In this document: positions 7,898 to 16,893 of the stretch, in pieces
Numbering within the stretch: position 1 is the stretch's first letter
Layout of the letters: every line of letters begins with the position of its first letter
DNA from: DATGMP01 sp035293565
Lineage (GTDB): Bacteria; Pseudomonadota; Alphaproteobacteria; BOG-932; Roseiterribacteraceae
Assembly: GCA_035293565.1 (NCBI GenBank)
Contig: DATGMP010000041.1
Span: forward strand, 1 to 30,900
Direction: 5' to 3'
DNA length: 30,900 bases
Made by a program: the position numbers and the translations under genes
The notes under the pieces: model-generated
Databases searched by the model: none
What the model was told of the DNA's origin: nothing
Seen by the model: only the letters and a program-made list of their open reading frames with translations

Positions 7898-9328
7898 GTG
7901 AACGGCGCTATTCATATCGTACCGATGCTGACGATGGCAGCGCTGATTCTTGCCGCCGCCCCGTCCGGCGCGGTTGGGGCTGAGGCGGCCGCAATGCCGC
8001 TCGTCTCGGGGCCGGTCACCGGCGGCGCAAGGGGGCAGCCGAAGACTGCGGCGGCGATGGATATCGCGCAGCAGGGCTATGTCGAGCAGGAATTTTTTGT
8101 CGAAGGTATGGCCCGCTCCTTCGCGCCCAAGGGCGGCGCAGCGCTCTCGTCGGACGGGCTTTGGGAGGTCACTCCGGGAGAACGGCATCATTACAAAACC
8201 CGGATGCTGGTCCGCAGGCCAGTTGATCCGGCTCGGTTCAACGGCACCGTCGTCGTCGAATGGCTCCAGTCCCATCCGGGAGCGGCGTTCGACAAGGACG
8301 TTTACTGGATCTGGACGCGGGCCGAGATTCTTCGGGACGGCTTTGCCTGGGTTGGGGTGTCGGCCGACCGCAACGCAGTCGGCGGCCATCCGCCCGATAG
8401 TCAGGATCCGTATCCCGATCTCGTCCGTTGGGACCCCCAGCGCTACGGTACGCTCGATATCCCCGACGAGGATATCGGCTACGACATTTTCACCGAGGTC
8501 GCGCGGCTGGTCGGTCCGGCGCGCATCGTGCACGGCGTCGACCCGCTCGCGGGTCTGAAGGTGACGCACATCATCTCGGGTTCAGCGTCCGCCGCGACCG
8601 GACGCGTCATCACCTATATCAATGCGCTGCAGCCAATCGAGAATGCGTTCGACGGATTCGTTCTCCATGCGCGCATGGATTCGACCAGCCGTCCGCTCGT
8701 TGCGGGCGTGGCGCAGCCTGCGGTTGTCCGCATCCGCAGCGACCTCAAGGTTCCGGTGATCGTGACGAACAACGAGGTCGAAGCGCTCCGCGGATATGCG
8801 GCGCGCCAGCCGGAGGGACGGCTTTACCGCCTGTGGGAGACCGCGGCCGCGCCTCACATAAACGTCTATTGGAACGACTATTTCGAAAAAGTGATGCAGC
8901 GTGACTTCACCGCCAGGTCGCCGCTTTGCCAAGCCGGCAACGACCTGCCGAATCAGGCGGTCGAGAATGCGGCCCTGTGGTGGTTGAACCGCTGGGTCCG
9001 CGGCATGGGCGAGCCGCCGAGCTTCGCGCCAATCTCGATCTCAGGCCCGCCGGACGCGATCGAACGCGACTCTGCGGGCGTCGCCAAGGGCGGCATCCGG
9101 CTTCCGCAGATCGTCGTTCCCGCCGCTCGCTATTCGACCAAATGTCCGGGCGTCGTCCCGATGACGGCGGCGGAATTCAGCAATCTCTACCCCACCAGAA
9201 ATGACTATCTGGCGAAGTTCCGCGAGGCAGTCGCTCAGGGGGTGAAGGCGGGCTTTCTGCTGAAGCCCGATGCCGAGGATATGCTGCAGGCTGTGGGGGC
9301 TGGTCCGCTGCAGCCGGGGAGAATCTGA
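7898..9328 (+). CDS. Exported alpha/beta hydrolase (Abhydrolase_10 type), paralogue 2
   Basis: A 476-residue secreted hydrolase with a Sec signal (residues 1 to about 27, ALILAAAPSGAVGA). It has the family blocks YKTRMLVRRPVDPARFNGTVVVEW (from about 99; catalytic-fold strand), the elbow ISGSASAATGR (226-236) followed by TYINALQP, and the C-terminal LYPTRNDYLAKFREAVAQGV. By alignment with the usual GQSQSAGR pattern the nucleophile is Ser231, so unlike paralogue 1 this copy looks catalytically competent, probably as an esterase or lactonase in the periplasm. The start is GTG with a GGGAGGG-like site upstream. It leads a four-gene plus-strand unit (spacings 20, 1 and 27 bp) with the 434-residue protein, the DUF1592 protein and the DUF1552 protein. 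Confidence 0.87.
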   Translation: MNGAIHIVPMLTMAALILAAAPSGAVGAEAAAMPLVSGPVTGGARGQPKTAAAMDIAQQGYVEQEFFVEGMARSFAPKGGAALSSDGLWEVTPGERHHYKTRMLVRRPVDPARFNGTVVVEWLQSHPGAAFDKDVYWIWTRAEILRDGFAWVGVSADRNAVGGHPPDSQDPYPDLVRWDPQRYGTLDIPDEDIGYDIFTEVARLVGPARIVHGVDPLAGLKVTHIISGSASAATGRVITYINALQPIENAFDGFVLHARMDSTSRPLVAGVAQPAVVRIRSDLKVPVIVTNNEVEALRGYAARQPEGRLYRLWETAAAPHINVYWNDYFEKVMQRDFTARSPLCQAGNDLPNQAVENAALWWLNRWVRGMGEPPSFAPISISGPPDAIERDSAGVAKGGIRLPQIVVPAARYSTKCPGVVPMTAAEFSNLYPTRNDYLAKFREAVAQGVKAGFLLKPDAEDMLQAVGAGPLQPGRI

Positions 9329-9348
9329 AGCGCGAGGGAGATCGCGAG

Positions 9349-10653
9349 ATGTCAACCAATCGTGTGTTCCGCAGCGCCAGGATGGTGGTCCTCCTGAGCT
9401 CGGCGGCAATCGTTCTCTCATTCGGCATGCCGGGCCCGACGCGCAGCTCGGAGCCGGCTGCTAATCCAGCCCAGACGAAGGGCTTCGTTGTCACTTATTT
9501 CTGGTATGCGACCTACGAAGGCGACAATGATTGCCCCGACGGACCGGCGATCGGGATGAGGCGGCTCGCCTTTCCCAAGCTTTCGAAACTGCCTGAATCG
9601 GAGCGCAAGCGCCTGCTCGATCCGGCCAACGGCGAGGACCTGCAGATGACGCTCCAGGCTCTGGCGCTGGGCGGCGTCGCCTATCAGGGCGCCACTGTCG
9701 TTACCCAGTACCTCGTCGGCCCGAAGCTGGGCAACGAGAAGAGCCCGGATCCGGCGCGCAACCCTAAAGGCGTTGTCGATCAGTGCCTCTACCCGACAGC
9801 ATTCGACGACCCTCCGCTCAAGACCGCCCAGGGCCGCGTCGGCTATGGAATGAACCTGGACGGCGTCGACTGGTCGAAAGGACAGTCATCGCAGACCTCG
9901 TGTCCGCATGACGAGTTCGTGAGTCCGACGGGAGAGGTGGGCATCGACAACCAGATGCAGCGGGTCCTCGGCTGCATCGACGGGTTCCGCCACAAGGCGT
10001 CCTACTCGCCCGCCACCACGGAGGAGTGGGCGCAGGGGAGCCGACGCGATGGCGAGACTACGATCCTCCTGGAAGTCAGAGGAGTGACCGACGAACGCAA
10101 CAGCAAGGATGTCGAAGTCGCGATCTATGACAGCCTCGAGTCCACCCCCTATGACAGCCAGGCGCACGGCCTCAACAACTACAGCCTGACGGCGACGGAC
10201 GTGGTTCCGGGGGAGAGGGATGTCGCCCACGGCCGAATCGTCGATGGCGTGCTCACAACGGATCCCACCGATCTCGTTATTCCGCGCCGCGGCCAGCCGG
10301 GGTCGTTCCCCTATCGGATCCAGGGTGCCCGATTGCGGCTCGAGTTCCAGCCGGACGGCAGCGTCAAGGGCATTCTTGCCGGATACTTCAGCATCGCCGA
10401 GGCCTATAAGGCCGAGGTCGGTTCCAAGGGCCGATTCGCCGCTGCGTCCATGGCGCAGATCGACCTGAACTGCCCGAGCTTCTATGCCGCGCTCAACAAG
10501 ATGGCGGACGGCTATCGCGACCCCAAGACCGGCCGATGCACCGCGCTCTCCACCGCCTTCCGGGTCGAGGCGGTACCGGCCTTCGTGATCCACCCGCCTG
10601 CGGCGCAAGCCAAGGCAGGCGAGGCGGCTCCGGTCACGACCGTGGGACGTTAG
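9349..10653 (+). CDS. Exported protein of unknown function
   Basis: I do not recognise this 434-residue protein. It has an N-terminal hydrophobic export signal (residues about 11-28, MVVLLSSAAIVLSFGMPG) and a soluble mature part with no further membrane segment. There are conserved-looking Cys residues (for example in GDNDCPDG, VDQCLYPT, SSQTSCPHDE, RVLGCIDG and DLNCPSFY) that could form disulphides. A repeated theme of acidic and Gly-rich turns (GYGMNLDGVDW, LEFQPDGSVKGILAGYFS) suggests a beta-rich fold. Its stop is one base before the start of the DUF1592 lipoprotein, so the two are translationally linked and probably act in one envelope complex. Function is not assigned. Confidence 0.8.
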   Translation: MSTNRVFRSARMVVLLSSAAIVLSFGMPGPTRSSEPAANPAQTKGFVVTYFWYATYEGDNDCPDGPAIGMRRLAFPKLSKLPESERKRLLDPANGEDLQMTLQALALGGVAYQGATVVTQYLVGPKLGNEKSPDPARNPKGVVDQCLYPTAFDDPPLKTAQGRVGYGMNLDGVDWSKGQSSQTSCPHDEFVSPTGEVGIDNQMQRVLGCIDGFRHKASYSPATTEEWAQGSRRDGETTILLEVRGVTDERNSKDVEVAIYDSLESTPYDSQAHGLNNYSLTATDVVPGERDVAHGRIVDGVLTTDPTDLVIPRRGQPGSFPYRIQGARLRLEFQPDGSVKGILAGYFSIAEAYKAEVGSKGRFAAASMAQIDLNCPSFYAALNKMADGYRDPKTGRCTALSTAFRVEAVPAFVIHPPAAQAKAGEAAPVTTVGR

Positions 10654-10654
10654 T

Positions 10655-12313
10655 ATGCCGGTCGTCCAGAGCATTCGTCGTTATCGCACGGTGTTCGCGC
10701 TCGGCGTCATGCTCGCGCTTGCCGCCTGCGGGCAAGGCGAGCCCGAAACGCATGGCAACCCGCTTACCATGCGACGGCTGACCGAGAGCCAGTACCGGCA
10801 GGCGATCGCCGACATATTTGGGTCAGACATCAAAGTGACGGGCCAGTTCGAGCCCGACATCCGCAAGGACGGACTGCTGGCGGTCGGAACGTCGGAGATC
10901 GTCGTGACGCGGACCGCGTTCGAGCACTATGAGGAGATCGCCCGCAATGTCGCGGCGCAGGTGTTGGACGAGAGCAGGCGGGCAAAGACCGTACCATGCC
11001 GCCCGGTCGCAGAAAGCCAGCCCGACGAGGCTTGCGCGTCGCAATTCATCGCAACCGTCGGCCGGCGCCTATTCCGCCGGCCCCTCGGCCGCGAGAAGCT
11101 CGATGCCTGGGTGGGCGCTGCCGACAGTGCCGCACGCATGTCGGGGAATTTCTACACTGGGCTGAAATCGGTGCTGACGACGATGCTGTTGGCCCCGGAT
11201 TTCCTATTCCGGATCGATGTCGCCGAGCCCGATCCGGATGCTCACGGCAGCGTCAGGCTCGATTCCTATTCGAAGGCGGCACGGCTGAGCTTCCTCTTGT
11301 GGAACGCGACGCCGGACGATGCGCTTCTGGATGCCGCCCAGCGCGGGGAGCTCGACCATGAGCGCGGCCTCGCGCGTCAGGTCGACCGGATGATGGGCTC
11401 ACCGCGCGTAGGCGACGGCATCCGCGCTTTCTTCTCCGACTTTCTAGGGTTCGATTCTTTTTCGACGCTTGAAAAGGACCCGCTGATCTATCCGAAGTTC
11501 AGCCAAGAATTGGCCGCGGATGCGCGTGAGCAGACACTTCGAGTGATCGTCGACCACTTGGTGAACCGCAACGGAGACTATCGCGACCTGTTCACGACGC
11601 GGAAGAGCTTCATGACGAGGGCGCTTGGCGCGGTCTATGCCGTACCGGTGTCATCGCCCCATGGGTGGGAGCCCTACGAGTTCCCGCCGGGCGATCCGCG
11701 TGCCGGCCTGCTGGCGGAGGTGAGCTTCACCGCACTTCACGCGCATCCTGGACGCAGCTCGGCAACGATACGAGGCAAGGCGGTGCGCGAGCTCCTGCTC
11801 TGCGAGCCGGTGCCGGCGCCACCCAACAACGTCAACTTCGCAATCGTCGTCGACACGAAGAACCCGCTCTACAAAACGGCCCGGGACCGCCTCACGGCGC
11901 ACCGCACCGACCCGGTCTGCGCCGGTTGCCACCGGATCATTGATCCGATTGGACTCGCGCTCGAGAATTTCGACGGCGTGGGGCAATATCGGACGACCGA
12001 GAACGGCACGCCGATCGATGCGAGCGGTGAACTCGACGGGTTCAAATTTAGCGACGCGGCAGGCCTCGGACAGGCGCTACATGACGACCCGGCGACGGTG
12101 TCCTGCTTGGCCGAAAGTCTCTATCGCTATGCCGTAGGACGCAAGTTTCAGCCCGGCGATAACGAATGGCGCTCCTGGCTGAAGGCGCAGTTCGCGGCGG
12201 ATGGATATCGCGTGACCGACCTGCTCCGACTGATCGCGATGAGCAAGGCGTTCTACAAGGTTTCGGAGCCGGGCGGCTCGCCGCCCGCGCCGCGCGAAGC
12301 GGCCGCGGGCTGA
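10655..12313 (+). CDS. DUF1592-type lipoprotein with CxxCH motif
   Basis: A 552-residue protein with the domain string DUF1587/DUF1595/DUF1592/DUF1588/DUF1585, best known from planctomycetes and myxobacteria and usually paired with DUF1552. Visible blocks are MRRLTESQYRQAIADIFG (N-terminal), RRLFRRPLGREKLDAWV (DUF1595), SFLLWNATPDDALLDAA (DUF1592), KSFMTRALGAVY and CAGCHRIIDPIGLALENFDG (DUF1588), and AESLYRYAVGRKF (DUF1585). A lipobox LAAC with Cys25 predicts a lipoprotein. CAGCH (422-426) is a possible haem c attachment site, followed by the conserved DPIG. The ATG is one base after the previous stop. The family's biochemical role is not established to my knowledge. An envelope redox function is an inference from the CxxCH. 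Confidence 0.87.
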   Translation: MPVVQSIRRYRTVFALGVMLALAACGQGEPETHGNPLTMRRLTESQYRQAIADIFGSDIKVTGQFEPDIRKDGLLAVGTSEIVVTRTAFEHYEEIARNVAAQVLDESRRAKTVPCRPVAESQPDEACASQFIATVGRRLFRRPLGREKLDAWVGAADSAARMSGNFYTGLKSVLTTMLLAPDFLFRIDVAEPDPDAHGSVRLDSYSKAARLSFLLWNATPDDALLDAAQRGELDHERGLARQVDRMMGSPRVGDGIRAFFSDFLGFDSFSTLEKDPLIYPKFSQELAADAREQTLRVIVDHLVNRNGDYRDLFTTRKSFMTRALGAVYAVPVSSPHGWEPYEFPPGDPRAGLLAEVSFTALHAHPGRSSATIRGKAVRELLLCEPVPAPPNNVNFAIVVDTKNPLYKTARDRLTAHRTDPVCAGCHRIIDPIGLALENFDGVGQYRTTENGTPIDASGELDGFKFSDAAGLGQALHDDPATVSCLAESLYRYAVGRKFQPGDNEWRSWLKAQFAADGYRVTDLLRLIAMSKAFYKVSEPGGSPPAPREAAAG

Positions 12314-12340
12314 TCCGCTGCGGGGAGAGGAGGACCAATC

Positions 12341-13681
12341 ATGAGCGCGCGCATCAAACGGCGAAGCCTGCTCCGCGGCATTCTAGCCGGTATGGCGGTT
12401 AGCGTGCCCCTGCCGCTCCTTGACTGCTTTCTTAACGGGAACGGGACGGCGCTCGCCGATACGGGCGCTCCGCTGCCGATCCGCTTCGGAACCTGGTTCT
12501 GGGGACTCGGCGTGACACCCGGGCGCTGGCTGCCGACGAAAAGCGGCCTCGACTTCGACATCCTTCCAGAGCTCAAGCCGATCGAGCAATTCAAGCAGTA
12601 CATCAATGTCCTGAGCGGGTTCGATGTGCGGCTCGACGGCCACGTCAACGTCGCCCACAAAACAGGGCTGATGGGCTGCCGGACCGGTGCCGTTCCGGTA
12701 AAGGACGGAGACTATCCGGCTACGTCGATCGATGTACTGATCAGCAACGCCGTTGGCACCGAGACACGTTTTCGCTCCCTGGAGCTGGCTGCTACAGGAA
12801 ATCCGGAGGACACCTACAGCTTTCGCAATGCGACCAGCATCAACCCGGCCGAGGGATCGCCGGTCGCGTTCTACGCGCGCGTCTTCGGACCCGGTTTTCG
12901 CGATCCGAACGCCGCCGATTTCAAGCCCGATCCCGCAGTCATGCTGCGCAAGAGCGTTCTGTCGCCGATCAAGGAGGAGCGTGATCAGCTGATGCGGGAG
13001 GTGGGCAGTCAGGACCGTGCGCGCCTCGACGAATATTTCTCGTCACTGCGCCAGCTCGAGCACCAGCTGCAGCTGCAGCTCGAAAAGCCGCCGCCGCTAG
13101 CCGCATGCGTGGTTCCACCGAAACCGTTTGCAGCCGCGACCGGATACGAGGTCGAGACCGTGCAGACCAACCACAAGCTGCTGGCGCGCATCCTCGCGAT
13201 GGCAATCGCCTGCGACCAGACGCGCGTCTTCAACATGGTCTATTCCAACGCGCTCTCCAGCATCCACAAGACCGGCGGGTCGACCAGCCACCACGCCTAT
13301 ACGCACGAAGAGCCCAACGACCCGAAGCTCGGCTATCAGCCGGTCTCGGCGTGGTTCACCGAGCGGAGCATGGAGGCCTGGGGCGACTTCGTGGGCGCGC
13401 TCGCCAGCCTCCGCGAGGGCGACGGCACGCTTCTGGACAATTGCGTGATCTACTCCCACACTGATACGAACTACGCGAAGACCCACTCGATAACCGCGAT
13501 ACCGGCTATGACGGCGGGCAGGGCGGGCGGCCGGCTCAAAACCGGCATCCATATCGTCGGCAACGGCGATCCGATCAGTCGCGTCGGCCTTACCTTGCAG
13601 CAGGCAATGGGCCTCTCGGTCGAGAAATGGGGCACACTGTCGATGGAGACCGCCAAGCCGATCAGCCAGATCCTGGCCTGA
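12341..13681 (+). CDS. Tat-exported DUF1552 protein
   Basis: A 446-residue protein of the DUF1552 family, the standard partner of DUF1592 proteins. It starts with a twin-arginine signal (KRRSLLRGILAGMAVSVPLP) and contains the family blocks RFGTWFWGLGVTPGRW, VLSGFDV, TSIDVLIS, RLDEYFSSLRQLEHQL, ACDQTRVFNMVYSN, TSHHAYTHE and CVIYSHTDT. It is thought to be distantly related to the alkaline phosphatase/sulfatase fold (DUF1501-like), and the His/Asp-rich blocks could bind metal. The ribosome site AGAGGAGG lies just before ATG 12341. It is the last gene of the plus-strand unit, and its final 20 bp overlap the convergent pcaB end. Confidence 0.87.
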   Translation: MSARIKRRSLLRGILAGMAVSVPLPLLDCFLNGNGTALADTGAPLPIRFGTWFWGLGVTPGRWLPTKSGLDFDILPELKPIEQFKQYINVLSGFDVRLDGHVNVAHKTGLMGCRTGAVPVKDGDYPATSIDVLISNAVGTETRFRSLELAATGNPEDTYSFRNATSINPAEGSPVAFYARVFGPGFRDPNAADFKPDPAVMLRKSVLSPIKEERDQLMREVGSQDRARLDEYFSSLRQLEHQLQLQLEKPPPLAACVVPPKPFAAATGYEVETVQTNHKLLARILAMAIACDQTRVFNMVYSNALSSIHKTGGSTSHHAYTHEEPNDPKLGYQPVSAWFTERSMEAWGDFVGALASLREGDGTLLDNCVIYSHTDTNYAKTHSITAIPAMTAGRAGGRLKTGIHIVGNGDPISRVGLTLQQAMGLSVEKWGTLSMETAKPISQILA

Positions 13682-14840
13682 GCGATCGCGTCGTGCGCGA
13701 GCGATCGAGAGCCGAGCGGACCAGAGTGACCGATTCTCCGGTGTCCGTCCCAACACCGGCTGCGGTGAGATTGGCGGCCATTCGGTCCGTATCGACCGTG
13801 AGTCCCGCGAGAACCGGCAGCATGGCCGCAAGGGCGCCGTGTACGACTTCGAACAGTTCGGCCAAGACCGGTCCTTCGGCTTGCCAGCCACCGATCGCTC
13901 TCTCATGCTCCTGGGGGAGGGCGGCGATTATCGTGGCTGCGAGGCCCGGCGCGCGCAACGACGCGGAGAGGGCGACCTGGCAGCCGGTAGGGTTGTTCTT
14001 GTTCGGTATCGCCGAGGAGTTGCCGCGGCCTGGTATTCGCGGCTCGAAAGCTTCTGCCACCTCCGCCTGAGCCATGAGAGCTATGTCCTTGGCGATTTTG
14101 CCCAAGGCACCACAGGTGATCGCCAGGGCCGCGGCAAGGCCGGCGATGCGTTCACGCCGCGCGTGCCAGGGGAGGATGGGGCAGGCGAGGCCCAGCGTTC
14201 TGGCCACTCGTTCGGCAACGGCCATCCCCTTACCGCCGAGACCTGTCAGCGCGCCAACGCCACCCCCCAGCTGCACGACAAGGGCATCCGCCCGCTCACG
14301 GGACAACCGATCCAGCGCTCCCTCAAGGCCAAGAAGCCAGCCCACCGCCTTCAGGCCGAATGTAATCGGCATTGCCGGCTGCAGCAGCGTGCGCCCGAGC
14401 ATCGGCGTCGCCGCATGCTGCTCGGCCAGCCGCTCGACCGCCAACGCCGCCTCTGTCATGTCGCGCTCGATGAGGTCAAGGCCGGCCTTGACCTGGAGCA
14501 TCAGCGCCGTGTCGGCGAGATCCTGACTGGTGGCGCCGAGATGAAGCGCCTTGGCCGCGGCCGTGTTCTCACCGAGCCGCGCGCGCAGGCGCTTGAGCAA
14601 CGCGATCGCCAGCGTGCCCGCGCGGGCAGCTTCTGCGGCGAGACCGTCGATGTCAGCTGGGACCTCAGCACAGACCCCGGTGATGAGCGATGCTACGCAC
14701 TCAGGAATCAGCTCCTCGGCCGCTTCCGCTTGCGCAAGCGCCGCCTCGAAGGCAAGTGCCGCGCGCATCAGGGATTCGTCTCCGAATACCGCCAACATCT
14801 CGGGGCTCGATGCCATGCGGTCGCGGATCAACGACGCCAT
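13662..14840 (-). CDS. pcaB: 3-carboxy-cis,cis-muconate cycloisomerase
   Basis: A 392-residue member of the fumarase/aspartase superfamily that converts 3-carboxy-cis,cis-muconate to 4-carboxymuconolactone in the cytoplasm. Visible signatures are GATSQD (about 102-107) and the mobile-loop signature GRGNSSAIPNKNNP (Ser pair about 275-276), as in PcaB enzymes. I use ATG 14840, with GGAGGG seven bases upstream, instead of the GTG at 14855, which has no ribosome site. It follows pcaG by 19 bp as the last gene of the pca operon. The C-terminal codons overlap the end of the DUF1552 gene by 20 bp on the opposite strand, and the tail (RSRTTRSLRPGSG) looks extended relative to typical PcaB. Confidence 0.92.
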   Translation of the reverse strand: MASLIRDRMASSPEMLAVFGDESLMRAALAFEAALAQAEAAEELIPECVASLITGVCAEVPADIDGLAAEAARAGTLAIALLKRLRARLGENTAAAKALHLGATSQDLADTALMLQVKAGLDLIERDMTEAALAVERLAEQHAATPMLGRTLLQPAMPITFGLKAVGWLLGLEGALDRLSRERADALVVQLGGGVGALTGLGGKGMAVAERVARTLGLACPILPWHARRERIAGLAAALAITCGALGKIAKDIALMAQAEVAEAFEPRIPGRGNSSAIPNKNNPTGCQVALSASLRAPGLAATIIAALPQEHERAIGGWQAEGPVLAELFEVVHGALAAMLPVLAGLTVDTDRMAANLTAAGVGTDTGESVTLVRSALDRSRTTRSLRPGSG

Positions 14841-14859
14841 GAGCCCTCCGTCCACTGGA

Positions 14860-15516
14860 TCAAAAGACGAAGAACACAGTCTCCCCTTCGCCCTGCAAGA
14901 TGATGTCGAACTGCCATCCGTCTCCTGTGGGTTTGGCCAGCAGTGTCTCGCGCCTGTCGACCGGCACCAGCGCCAAAACTGGATCGTCCTCGTTCTCCGG
15001 CGCGCCCGTAAAGTAAATTCGCGTCGTGAGACGCTTGAGAAGCCCGCGAGCGAAAATCCCTACGGCGATGTGCGGGGCCTGCAAGGTGTTGCCCGGCCCA
15101 GGCACGGGGCCGGGCCGGATTGTCCGGAAGGAGAACGTGCCGTCCTCTGCCGTAGCCGCGCGCCCGAATCCGATGAAGCCGGCGTCGAGCGGCAGCGCTG
15201 TCCGCGGATCGCCGGTGCCGGCATAGCGGCCATGGGCGTTGGCCTGCCAGACCTCGATCAGCGCGTCGCCGACCGGGGCGCCGGCGCCGTCGAGGACGCG
15301 GCCAAAAATCTCGAGCGGGTCGCCAGGCGTCGGAGGCCGAGTCCCGCCGCGGTTGAGCGCATGATGGCCTTCGCGAACGAGATCCGGGCGGGCACCCAAA
15401 TCCGACTGTCCCACCAGGTCGGCGCCGCCGCACCAGGGCAGAGAGAAATGAAAAAATGGGCCGATCGTCTGCGCTGGCGTCTGGCCGAACAGCTCCGCGC
15501 TCTGGTTGTCCGGCAT
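14860..15516 (-). CDS. pcaG: Protocatechuate 3,4-dioxygenase alpha subunit
   Basis: A 218-residue alpha subunit of the intradiol dioxygenase that opens protocatechuate between its two hydroxyls. Recognised by the N-terminal TPAQTIGPFFHFSLPW, the core GDPLEIFGRVLDGAGAPV, the IEVWQANAHGRYAG block and the ending GWQFDIILQGEGETVFF. As usual for alpha subunits it does not carry the full set of iron ligands, which are in PcaH. It begins three bases after the pcaH stop, so the two subunits are translationally coupled. Confidence 0.95.
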   Translation of the reverse strand: MPDNQSAELFGQTPAQTIGPFFHFSLPWCGGADLVGQSDLGARPDLVREGHHALNRGGTRPPTPGDPLEIFGRVLDGAGAPVGDALIEVWQANAHGRYAGTGDPRTALPLDAGFIGFGRAATAEDGTFSFRTIRPGPVPGPGNTLQAPHIAVGIFARGLLKRLTTRIYFTGAPENEDDPVLALVPVDRRETLLAKPTGDGWQFDIILQGEGETVFFVF

Positions 15517-15519
15517 GCT

Positions 15520-16230
15520 TCATGCCTCCATCGGCGTGGCGTCGCGGCCCCTGAGCACGATATCGAACCGGTAGCCGAGCGCGAAGCTCGTCTCGGCGAT
15601 CGTCATGTCCAGACGAGCGACCATTCGCTGACGGTAAGGCATCGGCACCGCGTTCGCGATCGGATCGAGCTCGATCAGAGGATCGTCCGGAAAGTACATC
15701 TGGGTGACGAGCCGCGTCGCGAAGGCCGGGCCCATGACCGACAGATGAATATGCGCGGGCCGCCAAGCGTTGGGATGGTTTCCCCACGGATAGGCGCCCG
15801 GGCGGATGGTGATGAACCGGTAGCTGCCATCCTGGCCGGTCACCACGCGGCCGGCGCCGGTGAAGTTGGGGTCGAGCGGCGCATCCCAGTCGTCCTTGCG
15901 GTGAGCATAGCGGCCGGCCGCATTGGCCTGCCAGATCTCGATCATCGTGCCCGGTACCGGCCGCCGGTCCTTGTCAAGCACATTGCCGGCGACGATGATG
16001 CGCTGGCCGACGGGGGTCCCTTTGTGCTGGCGCGTCAGGTCTGCGAGTGCGGCGCCCATCAGCGCGTCCCAGCTGCCGCATGGGCCGGTCGTCTCGGTGA
16101 GCGTCTGCGTCATGGGGATGGGCGGCAGCGCAGGTGCCCGCAGCACGGTCGATGCGTATTGGACAAACAAGGACGGGGGCTGCGCAGCAAGGTCTTCACG
16201 GGCATAGGGCACGACAGCGGGCATGGTCAT
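15520..16230 (-). CDS. pcaH: Protocatechuate 3,4-dioxygenase beta subunit
   Basis: A 236-residue beta subunit that holds the catalytic non-haem Fe(III). All four ligands are present: Tyr108 (in AAGRYAHRKDD), Tyr147 (PGAYPWG), His160 and His162 (RPAHIHLS). These positions coincide with those of the well-studied Pseudomonas beta subunit (Tyr408, Tyr447, His460, His462 in its +300 numbering). The product is 3-carboxy-cis,cis-muconate. It is the third gene of the minus-strand operon, 14 bp after pcaJ, with AAGGGAAG before the ATG. Confidence 0.96.
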   Translation of the reverse strand: MTMPAVVPYAREDLAAQPPSLFVQYASTVLRAPALPPIPMTQTLTETTGPCGSWDALMGAALADLTRQHKGTPVGQRIIVAGNVLDKDRRPVPGTMIEIWQANAAGRYAHRKDDWDAPLDPNFTGAGRVVTGQDGSYRFITIRPGAYPWGNHPNAWRPAHIHLSVMGPAFATRLVTQMYFPDDPLIELDPIANAVPMPYRQRMVARLDMTIAETSFALGYRFDIVLRGRDATPMEA

Positions 16231-16244
16231 GGTCGCGCTTCCCT

Positions 16245-16892
16245 TTATCCGAAAGTACCAGCATCGAAGGACGCCTCGGTCCTGGCTCTGACGTCAGCCG
16301 CGGAGACGTTGGGCGCCAGCTCGAGAAGTGTCATGCCGCCCTTGCGGCGATCCAGCGCGAAGACGCAGAGCTCTGTGATCAGTAGGTCGACGCAGTGCGC
16401 GCCGGTGAGCGGCAACTGGCACCGCTGCACGACTTTCGGTCGGCCTTGCTTGGTCAAATGACCCATCACCACGATCACGCGCCTGGCGCCCGTGACGAGG
16501 TCCATGGCGCCGCCCATGCCCCGCATCATCGCGCCGGGGACGGACCAATTGGCAAGGTCGCCGTCTTCCGAGACTTCCATGGCCCCGAGCACAGTGAGAT
16601 CGATATGCCCGCCACGGATCATCGCGAAACTATCGGCCGAGGAAAAGAAGCTCGATGTCGGCAGCTCCGTGATCGTCTGCTTGCCGGCGTTGATCAGGTC
16701 CGGGTCCTCTTCGCCCGCGAAGGGGAACGGCCCCATGCCCAGCATGCCATTCTCGCTCTGCAGCGTGACGTTGAGCCCTGGGGGGATGTAGTTGGCGACG
16801 AGGGTCGGGATACCCACGCCGAGATTGACGTAATCGCCGTCGCTGAGCTCCCTGGCTGCGCGTGCTGCCATCTCCTCGCGCGTCCAGGCCAT
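16245..16892 (-). CDS. pcaJ: 3-oxoadipate CoA-transferase subunit B
   Basis: A 215-residue family I CoA-transferase beta subunit that moves CoA from succinyl-CoA to 3-oxoadipate, the penultimate step of the beta-ketoadipate pathway. The catalytic Glu47 is in the SENGMLGMGP signature, preceded by NLGVGIPTLVANY. Other landmarks are GGHIDLTVLGAMEV and MGGAMDLV. It starts one base after the pcaI stop and is certainly co-translated with it. Confidence 0.95.
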   Translation of the reverse strand: MAWTREEMAARAARELSDGDYVNLGVGIPTLVANYIPPGLNVTLQSENGMLGMGPFPFAGEEDPDLINAGKQTITELPTSSFFSSADSFAMIRGGHIDLTVLGAMEVSEDGDLANWSVPGAMMRGMGGAMDLVTGARRVIVVMGHLTKQGRPKVVQRCQLPLTGAHCVDLLITELCVFALDRRKGGMTLLELAPNVSAADVRARTEASFDAGTFG

Positions 16893-16893
16893 C

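Noticed and set aside
14551..16461. 636-codon plus-strand open frame opposite pcaB, pcaG and pcaH
   Set aside because: It is the antisense shadow of three confidently identified pca genes, with no recognisable domain.
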